64,000 nt of DNA from VRUE01 sp963720805 (GTDB lineage: Bacteria; Actinomycetota; Thermoleophilia; Solirubrobacterales; 70-9). This document shows positions 25,060 through 33,998 of the stretch, piece by piece; positions within the stretch are counted from its first letter, which is position 1; each line of letters starts with the position of its first letter. The notes under the pieces are model-generated. The model did no database searches, was not told the origin of the DNA, and saw nothing but the letters and a program-made list of their open reading frames with translations. Location of the stretch: NCBI GenBank assembly GCA_963720805.1, contig CAVRGT010000001.1, positions 62,001 to 126,000 on the forward strand, read 5' to 3'. Position numbers and translations under genes: made by a program.

Positions 25060-25090
25060 CCCACAGATAAGGGGGACGATCGATCAAACG
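25045..25090. terminator. Inverted repeat across the mutM stop codon
   Basis: CGTTTGATCGAT (25045-25056) pairs exactly with ATCGATCAAACG (25079-25090), enclosing the stop. A small CGGC-GAAAA-GCCG hairpin follows. It could end or slow transcription between mutM and recO. Confidence 0.4.
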
Positions 25091-25130
25091 GCGAAAAGCC
25101 GTCCGGTCCCTCATTCACCGTTGACCAGCT

Positions 25131-25856
25131 ATGGCCGGGAAGACGCTGAAGACGGAGGCGGTGGTGCTGCGCAGCATTCGCTACGGCGAGGCAGACCGCA
25201 TCCTCCACCTTTACTCGAAGACGCGGGGCCGGGTCGGCGCGATCGCCAAGGGGGCGCGCAAACCGAAGTCGCGCTTCGGTGGTCGCCTCGAGCCCTTCTT
25301 CCGGCTCGACCTGATCCTGCACGAAGGCCGGGGCGAGCTGCTCACCGTGACCAACGCCTCGACGCTCGACGGCTACCCGCGCCTGCGCGCCTCCGGGCCG
25401 GCGCTCAACGCCGGTGCCCGCGCCTGCGACGCGGTGCTGCGCCTGTTGGACTCGGCCGAGCCCAACCCCCCCGCCTACAACCTGCTCTGCCGCTACCTGG
25501 CTCTGCTCGACGACCCTGGCGAGGAGGGAGCGGCGAGCCTGGAGACTGCCCTTTCCTTCCGCCTCAAGCTGGCTCTGGCGGCCGGCTTCGCCCCCGAGCT
25601 CGCCTCCTGCGCCGGCTGCGGCGAGGCCGAGCACCTGAGCGGCTTCTCCGGCGCTGCCGGCGGCGTCGTCTGTGCCGCCTGCGAAGCGGGCGCGTTCCCG
25701 CTCTCCGAGGATGCGCATCGCTTCATGGTCGGCGCGGTCGGCAGCCCGCTCGCCGAGGCGCCCGCGTCGGAGGAGCAGGCGCTGCGCCAGGTTGAGCGGG
25801 CCGTGCGGGAGACGCTCGAGCATCACGCGCATGTGCAGCTGCGCGCAGCCGCCTAA
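25131..25856 (+). CDS. recO: DNA repair protein RecO
   Basis: RecO helps RecR load RecA on SSB-coated DNA. The 241-residue product has the N-terminal OB-fold pattern TEAVVLRSIRYGEADRILHLYSKTRGRVGAIAKGARK and a C-terminal zinc site with Cys pairs in SCAGCGE and VCAACEAG. Length matches the family. It is followed 9 bases later by dgt and then dnaG, a common actinobacterial order. Confidence 0.93.
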   Translation: MAGKTLKTEAVVLRSIRYGEADRILHLYSKTRGRVGAIAKGARKPKSRFGGRLEPFFRLDLILHEGRGELLTVTNASTLDGYPRLRASGPALNAGARACDAVLRLLDSAEPNPPAYNLLCRYLALLDDPGEEGAASLETALSFRLKLALAAGFAPELASCAGCGEAEHLSGFSGAAGGVVCAACEAGAFPLSEDAHRFMVGAVGSPLAEAPASEEQALRQVERAVRETLEHHAHVQLRAAA

Positions 25857-25865
25857 GATCGGCAG

Positions 25866-26879
25866 GTGCCCGCAACTGCAAGCTTCGAGGACCGCATCTC
25901 TGCGTGGGAGGAGGAGTTCCTCGTCCCGGAGGCCACGCGTTCCTACCCGGCTCGACGCGCGGTCGAAGAGCCCGACAGCCCGGTTCGCACGCCCTTCCAG
26001 CGCGACCGGGATCGGATCGTGCACAGCAAGGCGTTCAGGCGGCTCAAGCACAAGACGCAGGTCTTCGTCGCACCCGAGGGCGATCACTACAGGACGCGGC
26101 TCACTCACACGCTGGAGGCCTGCGGGATCGCTCGTACGGTTGCGCGCGCGCTCGGGCTCAACGAGGACCTGACCGAGGCGATCGGGCTCGGGCACGACCT
26201 CGGCCACCCTCCTTTCGGCCACGCCGGCGAGGAGGCGCTCGACGGGGCATTGCGCGAGCGCTGCGACCGCGGCTTCAAGCACAACGAGCACTCGCTGCGG
26301 GTGGTCGAGGTGCTGGAGCGCGACGGCCGCGGCCTCAACCTGACCGAGCAGGTGCGCGACGGCATCCTCAACCACACCGGCTCGCGCAAGCCCGCCACCC
26401 TGGAGGGGCGGATCGTCAAGCTGGTCGACCGCGTCGCCTACATCAACCACGACATCGACGACGCCCTGCGCGCCGGGGTGCTGCGCCCCGAGGACCTGCC
26501 GGTGGCCGAGATAGAGCTGCTCGGCGAGACCGGCTCGGCTCGCATCGACATCCTGGTGCGCGACATCGTCGAGCGCTCTCGCGCCGAGGGCGACATCGTC
26601 CAGAGCGATGAGATCGGCGGCGCGATGCTGCGCCTGCGCAAGTTCATGTTCGACCGCGTCTATCTGGGTCCGCTGGCGCGCAGCGAGCACGAGCGCGTCC
26701 ACCGGGCGATGCGGGCGCTATTCGACCACTACATGGCGCACCCCGACGAGGTACCTGTGATCGAGCCCGGGGCGAGCGATTGCCAGCGCGCCACCGACTA
26801 CCTCGCCGGGATGACCGACCGCTACTGCATCGCCAAGTACGCCGAGCTGACGATCCCCGAGGAAGCGCCGTGGCACTGA
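25866..26879 (+). CDS. dgt: dGTP triphosphohydrolase-like HD protein
   Basis: Dgt-type enzymes split dNTPs into deoxynucleoside and triphosphate. The 337-residue product has RTPFQRDRDRIVHSKAFRRLKHKTQVF near the start and the HD metal residues in YRTRLTHTLEA (His), GLGHDLGHPPFGHAGE (His-Asp) and YINHDIDDA (Asp). It belongs to the shorter type-2 subfamily usually annotated dGTPase-like. The GTG at 25866 is the start; the dnaG start overlaps its end by 10 bases. Confidence 0.93.
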   Translation: MPATASFEDRISAWEEEFLVPEATRSYPARRAVEEPDSPVRTPFQRDRDRIVHSKAFRRLKHKTQVFVAPEGDHYRTRLTHTLEACGIARTVARALGLNEDLTEAIGLGHDLGHPPFGHAGEEALDGALRERCDRGFKHNEHSLRVVEVLERDGRGLNLTEQVRDGILNHTGSRKPATLEGRIVKLVDRVAYINHDIDDALRAGVLRPEDLPVAEIELLGETGSARIDILVRDIVERSRAEGDIVQSDEIGGAMLRLRKFMFDRVYLGPLARSEHERVHRAMRALFDHYMAHPDEVPVIEPGASDCQRATDYLAGMTDRYCIAKYAELTIPEEAPWH

Positions 26880-28648
26880 TCGCGAGCGAGAGCCTGGAGC
26901 GGGTCAAGCAGGCGGTCGACATCGTCGAGGTGATCTCCGCCCACACCGATCTGCGCCGCCAGGGCGCGCGCTGGGTCGGCCTGTGCCCCTTCCACGAGGA
27001 GCGCACGCCCTCGTTCTCGGTCGACGCCGGGGAAAAGCTCTACCACTGCTTCGGCTGTGGGGTCGGCGGCGACACGATCAAGTTCGTCGAGGAGAAGGAG
27101 GGACTGGGGTTCGCCGAGGCGGTCGAGCTGCTCGCCGAGCGCTACGGGGTCGAGCTCGAGCGCGAGAAAGAGGACCCCCGAGCCGAGGCAAAGCGCCGGC
27201 AGCGCCGCCGCCTCGGCGAGCTGCTCGATCGCACCGCGAGCTTCTACGCCGCCTACCTCTGGGACTCCGACGAGGCCGGCAAGGCGCGCGAGTACATGGC
27301 CGAGCGCGGCCTCGGCGAGGAGGTGCTGAAAGCGTTCGCCGTCGGCTACGCGCCCAGCGCCTGGGACAAAGTGCTGCTGCGCGGCCAGCGGGCGGGCTTC
27401 AAGGTCGAGGAGATGCGCGGCGTTGGCCTGGTGCAGAAGGGGCGGGGCGGCGGCGAGTACGACCGCTTCCGCTCGCGGATCATGTTCCCGATCCGCGATC
27501 GCCGTGGCCGCACGCTCGGCTACGGCGGCCGGGCGATGCGCTCTGACCAGGGGGCGAAGTACGTCAACACGGCCGAGACAGACTTCTTCCACAAGAGTCA
27601 CATGCTCTACGGGATCGACCTGGCCAAGGCCGCGATCGCCAAGGAGGGGAGGGCGGTGGTGGTCGAGGGCTACACCGACGTGCTCGCCCTGCACCAGGCG
27701 GGGATAGAGGAGGCGGTCGGGGTGATGGGCACGGCGATCACCGACGAGCAGGTGGCGTCGCTCTCGGGCATGGTTGACGAAGTGATCCTGGCGCTCGACG
27801 CGGACTCCGCCGGGCAGGAGGCGATGCTGCGGGCGCAGCGGGTCGCTGCCGGGCGCAAGATGCGCCTGCGGGTGGCGGCGATGCCGGCGGGTGAGGACCC
27901 GGCCGAGATGATGGCCGCCGAGGGCGGGGCCGAGCGCTTTCGCGCCCTGCTCGACGGCGCGGTCGAGCTGACCGCCTTCCAGGTCGACCTCGTGCTCGCC
28001 CGCACCGACGTCTCCTCACCGGCCGAGCGCGACCGTGCGCTGGCCGAGGTCGCGCCGATCATGGCCGGGCTGGGGGAGAGCGCCAGCCGCGACGACCTGG
28101 TGCGGCGGGTGGCAGAGCGGCTCGATCTGGAGCCGGCGATGGTGATGGGGCGGGTGGTGGCGGCGCAGCCGCTCAGTGGCGGTCCGGCAGAGCCGGAAGC
28201 CCCGCGCGGCGGTCCGGCGCCGCAGCCGCACCGCACGGCCGAGCTGACCTCGCGCGAGCGCCGCGAGCGCGCTCTGCTGGCGATGTGCATCGCCCTGCCC
28301 GAGGAGGGCAAGGAGTACCTGGCCAAGCTGACCGACGAGCACCTGACTCGACTGGGCTCCCGCGCCGCCGCCTGGCTGCGCGAGAACCCCCAGGACCCCG
28401 CCTCCAACTTGCCCCGCGATGACGCCGAGCTCTCCGGCCTGGTCGCCGAACTGATCATCACCGCCCACGACGAGCCCGCCTCGTCCGAGTCGATGGAGCT
28501 CAACTACCTGCTGCTCGAGCAGCGCCGCATCGAGGCCGAGATCGCCGCCGCCGGCGAAGCCGAAGACCCCCAACGCCGCGCCGCGCTGAGCATGGAACGC
28601 GCCGCCCTGGTCCAGCGCATAGCGCACGCTGAGCGCGTCGGCGGTTAA
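26870..28648 (+). CDS. dnaG: DNA primase
   Basis: DnaG makes RNA primers at the replication fork. The 592-residue product has a CHCC zinc finger (Cys39, His42, Cys60, Cys63), the RNA-polymerase core with YGGRAM and KYVNTAET, the TOPRIM residues in VVVEGYTDVLALHQ and ALDADSAGQEAMLRA, and a C-terminal helicase-binding region separated by a Pro-rich linker near residue 450. The GTG at 26870 overlaps the dgt end and gives a family-like N-terminus. Confidence 0.95.
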   Translation: MALIASESLERVKQAVDIVEVISAHTDLRRQGARWVGLCPFHEERTPSFSVDAGEKLYHCFGCGVGGDTIKFVEEKEGLGFAEAVELLAERYGVELEREKEDPRAEAKRRQRRRLGELLDRTASFYAAYLWDSDEAGKAREYMAERGLGEEVLKAFAVGYAPSAWDKVLLRGQRAGFKVEEMRGVGLVQKGRGGGEYDRFRSRIMFPIRDRRGRTLGYGGRAMRSDQGAKYVNTAETDFFHKSHMLYGIDLAKAAIAKEGRAVVVEGYTDVLALHQAGIEEAVGVMGTAITDEQVASLSGMVDEVILALDADSAGQEAMLRAQRVAAGRKMRLRVAAMPAGEDPAEMMAAEGGAERFRALLDGAVELTAFQVDLVLARTDVSSPAERDRALAEVAPIMAGLGESASRDDLVRRVAERLDLEPAMVMGRVVAAQPLSGGPAEPEAPRGGPAPQPHRTAELTSRERRERALLAMCIALPEEGKEYLAKLTDEHLTRLGSRAAAWLRENPQDPASNLPRDDAELSGLVAELIITAHDEPASSESMELNYLLLEQRRIEAEIAAAGEAEDPQRRAALSMERAALVQRIAHAERVGG

Positions 28649-28670
28649 TCGGTACATTCCTCACCGTTAT

Positions 28671-28743
28671 TCCGGGGTAGCTCAATCGGTAGAGCACGCG
28701 ACTGTTAATCGCGGGGTTGTGGGTTCGAGTCCCACCCCCGGAG
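28671..28743 (+). tRNA. tRNA-Asn (anticodon GTT)
   Basis: A 73-base cloverleaf: acceptor TCCGGGG pairs with CCCCGGA, the D arm is GCTCAATCGGTAGAGC, the anticodon loop is CTGTTAA with GTT, and the T arm is GTGGGTTCGAGTCCCAC. The CCA end is not encoded. Confidence 0.96.
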
Positions 28744-28747
28744 CTTT

Positions 28748-29962
28748 CTAGGCGGGCGTTCGAGTGCGGGCCAGTTGTTCAACCAGCTCGGCGCCGCGCT
28801 CGGCGCCGTCGTGCTCGCGTGCCCAGGCGGCCAACTCGCCGGCACGTGCCGCGAAAGAGCGGTCCTCCAGCAGGCGCTGGGCGGCCCAGCGCAGCGGGGC
28901 AGCCTGGCAGAGGCGCCAGGGCAGCGAGAGGCCGCAGCCGGCCCAGTCAACCCGCATCGCGGTCTCGCTCATGTCGCCGATGATCGGGCAGATCAACAGC
29001 GGGGTGCCGGCGCTGAGCGCCCGCGCGACGGTGCCGTGGCCGCCGTGGGAGATCACCAGTGAAGCGATCGGCATCAGCTGGCTGTAGCTGAGCCAGTCGA
29101 CCAGGACTGCGTTGGCGGGGACCTCGATCGGGCGCTGCGGGACGACCCGGTTGGTGGTCGCGACCACGCGCACCGGCTCGTCCGCGAGCGCGGCCAGCGC
29201 GGTGCGGACCAGGTGGTTTTCGGAATCGTGAGCGGTGCTCGGGGCGACGAGGACTAGCGGCGCCTCGCCGGGGGGCAGCTCGATATCGGGGTGCAGAATC
29301 TCGAAGCTCAGCGGGCCGGTGATCTCGACCCCGGCCGGCCACTGGCGCGGGTACTCGAGCTGCGGGAAGGTGCCGACCAGGGCCAGCTCTGTGCTGATGC
29401 CACCGTGGAAACGATCGACCGGCGGCAGATCGAGGCGCTCGCGCTGGCGATTGAGGTCGCGACGGCCGTGCTCGAGGCCGATATTTAGAGCGCGCTGCCC
29501 GGTGCGCCAGACCGCGCGTCCCAGCGGTGTTCGCGGCGGCTTCAGGCCGATCGCGAAGAAGGGCAGGCCGGGCTCGACTACCGGGTAGATGTGAGGGATC
29601 AGGGTCGCCAGCGGCACGCCGGCCTTCTCGGCCGCCAGCGAGGGCGCCAGGGTGAGGATGTCGCTGACGACGACGTGCGGGCGCATCTCCTGGAGCAGCG
29701 GCAGCAGCGCCCGCGCCGCCTCCGCCGCGTGCTCCCCCTCGGGCGAGTCCGGATCGGGCGGCGGGAACATGCGGTATTCCTCGGCCGCGGCAAAGCCGAG
29801 CCCGGCGCCCTCGACCGCCGCGCGCCGCTCCTCCCAGGTCTCGATCGTGACCTCGTGACCGCGCCCGCGCAGCGCCCGGCCAAGCGCGATCGCAGGGAAG
29901 ACGTGCCCGGGGTCGCCGAATGCGGCGACCAGGAACCGCAACGAACCCTCAGGGCGTGTCAA
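28748..29962 (-). CDS. UGT/MGT-type (GT1) glycosyltransferase
   Basis: The 404-residue product has the GT-B layout: an N-terminal acceptor domain starting RFLVAAFGDPGHVFPAIALGRALRGRGHEV and a C-terminal nucleotide-sugar domain with VDWLSYSQLMPIASLVISHGGHGTVARAL (the HGG motif of the donor site). Such enzymes glycosylate small lipophilic acceptors. The donor and acceptor are unknown. It overlaps the upstream SDR gene by 14 bases on the same strand, so the two are likely co-transcribed. Confidence 0.85.
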   Translation of the reverse strand: MTRPEGSLRFLVAAFGDPGHVFPAIALGRALRGRGHEVTIETWEERRAAVEGAGLGFAAAEEYRMFPPPDPDSPEGEHAAEAARALLPLLQEMRPHVVVSDILTLAPSLAAEKAGVPLATLIPHIYPVVEPGLPFFAIGLKPPRTPLGRAVWRTGQRALNIGLEHGRRDLNRQRERLDLPPVDRFHGGISTELALVGTFPQLEYPRQWPAGVEITGPLSFEILHPDIELPPGEAPLVLVAPSTAHDSENHLVRTALAALADEPVRVVATTNRVVPQRPIEVPANAVLVDWLSYSQLMPIASLVISHGGHGTVARALSAGTPLLICPIIGDMSETAMRVDWAGCGLSLPWRLCQAAPLRWAAQRLLEDRSFAARAGELAAWAREHDGAERGAELVEQLARTRTPA

Positions 29963-30680
29963 GTCCCTCGCCAGGTCGCGTGAAAACTATCTCCGGCACG
30001 TGGCAGTTGCGCGAGGTGCGCAGCAGGAAGCGGACCGCCTCGCCGAGGTCCTCTGGGCGGATCATCTCCTCACCCGGGATTTGCCCCTGGACGAACTCGG
30101 TCATCGCGGTCTCGACGAAGCCTGGCGCCAGCGCCGTGCACTGGATGCCGCCGGCGCCGACCTCGCGGTGGGTCGACTGGGTGAAGTTGATCACTGCGGC
30201 CTTGGTCGCGGCGTAGATCGAGAGCCAGGCTTGGCCGCCCTTGCCTGCGATCGAGGCGGTGTTGACGATCAGCGCCTTGCCGTGCTCCGCGCCCGCCTGT
30301 TTCAGTAGCGGCAGCCCCTCGCGGGTGCCGATGATCAGGGCGCGCAGGTTGACGCCGAGCTGCATGTCGAGGTGCTTGGTCTGGATCTCCTCCATCGGCG
30401 CCCCGATGCCAACGCCTGCGTTGTTCATCAGCATGTCGAGCCGGCCGTAGGTCTCACGGTGCTTGGCGAAGACGCCGACCACGTCGTCCTCATCGGTCAT
30501 GTTGGCGGCGACGCTCTGCACCTCGAGCCCATCCGCGCGGAGGCTCTCGGCGGCGCTCTCGAGCTTGTCGGGGCGCCGCGCTGAGACGGTCAAGGCGTAA
30601 CCCTCTTCGCCGAGCACGCGGGCGACCGCCAGCCCAATGCCGCTTGACGCCCCGGTGATCAGTGCCGCTCGCTCCGCCAA
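29949..30680 (-). CDS. Short-chain dehydrogenase/reductase
   Basis: The 243-residue product has the classical SDR elements: TGASSGIGLAVA (cofactor site), NNAGVGIG, a catalytic Ser in NTASIAGKGG and the YAATK pair (Tyr, Lys). An Arg in SARRPDKLE after the second strand suggests NADP(H). The substrate is unknown. The C-terminus overlaps the start of the glycosyltransferase gene. It is divergent from the lipoprotein gene at 30778, with about 97 bases between. Confidence 0.88.
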   Translation of the reverse strand: MAERAALITGASSGIGLAVARVLGEEGYALTVSARRPDKLESAAESLRADGLEVQSVAANMTDEDDVVGVFAKHRETYGRLDMLMNNAGVGIGAPMEEIQTKHLDMQLGVNLRALIIGTREGLPLLKQAGAEHGKALIVNTASIAGKGGQAWLSIYAATKAAVINFTQSTHREVGAGGIQCTALAPGFVETAMTEFVQGQIPGEEMIRPEDLGEAVRFLLRTSRNCHVPEIVFTRPGEGLDTP

Positions 30681-30777
30681 GACCCTCTCCTTTGCTCGAC
30701 CGCTTTCGCCCGGACCCTATCTCGCACCAAGAACGCGCGTGAGATCGCGCTACGGTCGCGCCAGCGGCGTGAATAAC

Positions 30778-31875
30778 ATGCCGCCGATGCTCTTTCGCCG
30801 AGCCCCCGCCGTTCTCACCTTGCTGCTCTCACTGGCGGCAGTCGTGCTGCCGGGCTGTGGCAGCGGTTCCGACGGAGCCACTGGCTCCTCGTCGGGCTCG
30901 GGGGAAAGTCGCCCCGCGCCGCCCAAGAGCTCCTTCCCCAGCGCCAAGGGCAAGAGCCTCTCACAGGTGCTCGAAGCCGCCGATGCGCCCTCGACCCTGG
31001 TCGTCTCCCCGGCCGCGCAGGCCTTCAACAAGGGAGAGAATCGCTACCCGTTTGGTGTCTTCCAGCGCGACCGCACGCAGGTCTCCGACGCCGACGTCGC
31101 TCTCTACTTCGCCAAGATGCCGTCCGGCAAGGCCGCTGCGGCGGCCCGCGGCTCCGGCTCTGCGGCGGGGTCGACCAGTGCCAAAGTGGCTGAAGAAAGA
31201 GCCCTGGATGAGCCGGCGGTCGGTCCCTTCCCGGCCAAGATCGAAACCCTGCAGACCGAGCCCGCATTCCGCGCCCAGACCACGACCAGCGATCCCAATG
31301 CGGCCACGGTCGTCTACTCGACCAAGGTCGACTTCCCCAGCGACGGCGAGTGGCGCATCGCGGCGCTGATCAAGAAGGACGGTGAACTGACCTCGGCACT
31401 GCTGCCGAGCGCCGTCGTCGGCACCTACTCGAAGATCCCACAGGTTGGGCAGAAGGCGCCGCTGATCCACACCCCGACTCCGGCCGACACCGGCAACGAT
31501 CTCGCCAAGATCACCACCCGCATTCCGCCGGACACGCAGCACGAAGTCGACTACGCGGACGCCTACGGCAAGGAACCGATCGTCCTGCTATTCGCGACGC
31601 CGCAGTTCTGCCAGAGCCGCGTCTGCGGGCCGGTCGTCGACGTCGCCGAGCAGGTCAAGCAGCTCTACGGAGACAAGGCCGCCTTCATCCACATGGAGAT
31701 CTACAACGACAACGACCCAAGCAAGGATGTGCGACCCCAGGTGAAGGCTTTCCACCTGCCGACCGAGCCGTGGTTGTTCGCGATCGGCCGAGATGGAAGG
31801 ATCAAGGACGAGATCGAGGGCGCCTTCGGCGTCGAAGAACTGACCCGCGTGGTGAAGGGACTGACAGCGGAATGA
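30778..31875 (+). CDS. Thioredoxin-like lipoprotein
   Basis: From the ATG at 30778 the product is 365 residues with a signal peptide ending LPGC, so it should be lipid-anchored outside the membrane. The C-terminal half from about residue 225 looks like a thioredoxin fold: PIVLLFATPQFCQSRVCGPVVD with two cysteines spaced C-x4-C instead of CxxC, then FIHMEIYNDN and LPTEPWLFAIGRDG. The unusual spacing argues against a standard disulfide oxidoreductase; a Sco-like or metal-related role is possible. It overlaps the Hpt gene by 4 bases. Confidence 0.7.
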   Translation: MPPMLFRRAPAVLTLLLSLAAVVLPGCGSGSDGATGSSSGSGESRPAPPKSSFPSAKGKSLSQVLEAADAPSTLVVSPAAQAFNKGENRYPFGVFQRDRTQVSDADVALYFAKMPSGKAAAAARGSGSAAGSTSAKVAEERALDEPAVGPFPAKIETLQTEPAFRAQTTTSDPNAATVVYSTKVDFPSDGEWRIAALIKKDGELTSALLPSAVVGTYSKIPQVGQKAPLIHTPTPADTGNDLAKITTRIPPDTQHEVDYADAYGKEPIVLLFATPQFCQSRVCGPVVDVAEQVKQLYGDKAAFIHMEIYNDNDPSKDVRPQVKAFHLPTEPWLFAIGRDGRIKDEIEGAFGVEELTRVVKGLTAE

Positions 31876-32243
31876 GTGAGAAGACGAGTCCAAGCCCCGA
31901 TGCCGAGCTGCTGGCCTCCTTCGCCGAGGAGGCCAAACGCCGCTGCGACGTGATCGCAGCGGGCCTGGCCACAGAGACCACCGACTTCGAGACGATGCGA
32001 ATCGAGGCCCACGCCCTGCGCGGCGCCGCCGGCGTGATCGGCCTGCGTCGCCTCGCCGAGCTCGCCGGCCTGATGGAATCCGACCTCGCCGAAGCGAAGA
32101 AGACCGGCACGATCCGCGGCGGCCGCACCCACCAGATCGCCGACGCCGCCAAAGCCATCTCCGAGGGTGCCGCCGCTGCCGCCAAGGGCGAAGAAGAGCC
32201 CCCCGACGTCGGGCGCTCCCTGGCGCAGCTCTTCAGCGCCTAG
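31872..32243 (+). CDS. Histidine phosphotransfer (Hpt) domain protein
   Basis: The 123-residue product is nearly all helical and has the Hpt motif EAHALRGAAGVIGLRRLAE, with the phospho-accepting His at position 47. Hpt proteins relay phosphate between response regulators. No histidine kinase or receiver gene is close, so it is an orphan relay. The start overlaps the lipoprotein stop (ATGA), so the two are translated together. A tRNA follows 20 bases downstream. Confidence 0.75.
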   Translation: MSEKTSPSPDAELLASFAEEAKRRCDVIAAGLATETTDFETMRIEAHALRGAAGVIGLRRLAELAGLMESDLAEAKKTGTIRGGRTHQIADAAKAISEGAAAAAKGEEEPPDVGRSLAQLFSA

Positions 32244-32263
32244 CGTTACCCTCCCCAGCCAAC

Positions 32264-32337
<74 letters not shown>

Positions 32338-32386
32338 TAAGAATGGCCGCACGCGCTTGTCGAGGCAAGCTAGGATTTGCGTCACG

Positions 32387-32578
32387 ATGCAGCCGCATAA
32401 CGCAAGCTACAGCCCTCGGGCGCGAGCAGCCCAGAAGCGGCGTTCTCGGGTTGCCGACGAACGAGCGATCGCAAGCGGCAGAAAGTCGGTTGCTGAGGTA
32501 AAGCGCGAAAACGAGCTTTTTGCGCCTATCGCGGCAGGCGCTCGCGTCATTCTCTCCGCCTCGCGTTCTCTCGGCTGA
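32387..32578 (+). CDS. Small basic protein, putative antitoxin of cassette 1
   Basis: The 63-residue product is rich in Arg, Ala and Ser (SPRARAAQKRRSRVADERAIASGRKS, broken here only by composition). I recognise no domain. It sits 3 bases before the nucleotidyltransferase start, as a toxin-antitoxin first gene would. A TAGGAT -10-like element ends 11 bases before the ATG, so the message may be nearly leaderless. A TTG at 32357 could extend it by ten residues. Confidence 0.5.
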   Translation: MQPHNASYSPRARAAQKRRSRVADERAIASGRKSVAEVKRENELFAPIAAGARVILSASRSLG

Positions 32579-32581
32579 TCG

Positions 32582-33412
32582 ATGGGCGAGAAGCCGCCCC
32601 TTCGCCCGGAGGAGGTGCGGCGCATCCTGCGAGAGCTGGCTCCGTTGTCGGAGGACCGGAGGATCGTCTTGGTCGGAGGACAGGCGGTTGCCTTCTGGGC
32701 GGCATTCTTTGAGTTGAAGCCACGCTCCGCCGAGGAGGAGATCTTCACGAGCAAGGACATCGATTTCGAGGGGGCGACCAGATCGGCGAAAAAGGCCGGC
32801 GAACTGCTCGGAGGCGATGTTCGAATCCCGACCATCGATGACCATACTCCGAACACCGGGTTGGTCTTGTTCAAGGATTCCGATGGGGAGGACCGCCAGA
32901 TTGATTTCCTCGTTGCGCCCTATGGCCTGGATGGTCGCGACGTTCGTCACACCGCGGTGAGATTGAGCGTGGCCAACCCGAGTGGCCCGGATCTGCCGGT
33001 GTGGGTCATGCATCCAGAGCGTTGCATGGAGAGCCGTGTCTATAACGTGGTCGGCCTTCGGCAAGCAGGTCGAATCGCGATCGATCAGCTTCGGCGGTCG
33101 GTGATCTGCGCCAAAGAGTTCTCTTGTTTTCTTCTGGACGAAGAGAGAGTCGCCAAGGCCGAGCGGATCCGGGCCGTACTTCGTCTGAACGAGCGGGTCT
33201 ACCGCAAGTGCTTGAAGGACCGTGCATTTCGCCAAGTCGTATTCGACCACGACGTCGACCCATTCGACGCAGTGCTTGCCGATGATCGACTACCGGAGCG
33301 TTTCCACGAAAAGCGCTATCCGCAGATGGTGGAGCAGCTCACCGTCCGCCGTCGACGCAGTCGCGTCCAGCGCGAGCGCGTCCGCGCCAGGGGCAGGAAG
33401 GCTTCGAAATAG
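32582..33412 (+). CDS. Nucleotidyltransferase-fold protein of cassette 1 (AbiEii/DUF6036-like)
   Basis: The 276-residue product has the nucleotidyltransferase core: RIVLVGGQAVAFWA with the GG loop at residues 32-33 and KDIDFEG with paired Asp59 and Asp61. Related proteins are type IV or MenT-like toxins. The C-terminal half (YNVVGLRQAGRIAIDQLRRS and later) is helical and basic. It is the second gene of the pair in cassette 1. Codon use is clearly less GC-biased than that of core genes. Confidence 0.7.
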   Translation: MGEKPPLRPEEVRRILRELAPLSEDRRIVLVGGQAVAFWAAFFELKPRSAEEEIFTSKDIDFEGATRSAKKAGELLGGDVRIPTIDDHTPNTGLVLFKDSDGEDRQIDFLVAPYGLDGRDVRHTAVRLSVANPSGPDLPVWVMHPERCMESRVYNVVGLRQAGRIAIDQLRRSVICAKEFSCFLLDEERVAKAERIRAVLRLNERVYRKCLKDRAFRQVVFDHDVDPFDAVLADDRLPERFHEKRYPQMVEQLTVRRRRSRVQRERVRARGRKASK

Positions 33413-33420
33413 ACCGCTGC

Positions 33421-33527
33421 AACTTTGTCCCGAAATTTGTCCCGGACTCCACCGAACTCGGCCAAACTCCTCAGGCTGAGCGCACCCAGTCAGGCACGAT
33501 TCGGGCTCTACGGACACCCTCCAGCCC
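33421..33527. repeat. Conserved flank left of tRNA fragment 1, attP-arm-like
   Basis: About 107 bases directly before the tRNA fragment match 34378-34482 over most of their length (CCCGGACTCCACCGAACTC and other blocks). TTTGTCCCG occurs at 33424 and 33436, 12 bases apart. Repeated short sites beside a tRNA core are typical of integrase arm-binding DNA. Confidence 0.7.
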
Positions 33528-33572
33528 GACTCATAATCCGTCGGTCGAAGGTTCGAGTCCTTCCCGCCCCAT
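33528..33572 (+). repeat. tRNA 3'-end direct repeat 1 (attachment-site copy)
   Basis: All 45 bases, from GACTCATAATCC through the T arm to CCCGCCCCAT, are identical to 32294-32338 in the tRNA gene. The 5' half of the tRNA is absent, so it is not a gene. Confidence 0.93.
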
Positions 33573-33680
33573 GCACTGGTTGCTCTTCGTTGTCGAGGCA
33601 GCCGCCGATCTGCGTCACGGTCTTCCCTGCTGTGGCCCCCTTGGCCGAAGAACCGCCGGAGCCTTTGAAACTCTCTGTCT

Positions 33681-33998
33681 GTGGTTCCGACAGAGCGCGA
33701 AGTCTTTATCGACGTGGGGCCGGGCGTCCGCATCCGGTTTCGACGCAGTGAGCCGCCTCCGCCCGTCTCCTACGCGATCACGCTGGAGATTCTGGAGGGC
33801 GGCGGGTGGACGACCGTGCGCCTTTGGGACAACGCAGATGCGGTCGACGAGCATCACGAGCACGAGCACACGAGGACGGGCGGGAAGCAGGCAGCCACAA
33901 TCCTGGACTTCGACTCCCCCAATCTGGCGATGGCGGCGGCGATCAGAAAGGCCAAGCGGGAGGCTCTAGAGATCATGAAACAATGGAGGGAATCATGA
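33681..33998 (+). CDS. TumE/DUF6516-like candidate toxin of cassette 2
   Basis: The 105-residue product has a beta-rich N-terminus (EVFIDVGPGVRIRFRR, TLEILEGGG) followed by RLWDNADAVDEHHEHEHTR, which resembles the DN...HHxH pattern of TumE-family toxins, and a C-terminal helix. The assignment is by pattern only. GTG at 33681 is the likely start. Its stop overlaps the start of the partner gene (ATGA). The 100 bases before it, after the tRNA fragment, share a block with cassette 1. Confidence 0.55.
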   Translation: MVPTEREVFIDVGPGVRIRFRRSEPPPPVSYAITLEILEGGGWTTVRLWDNADAVDEHHEHEHTRTGGKQAATILDFDSPNLAMAAAIRKAKREALEIMKQWRES

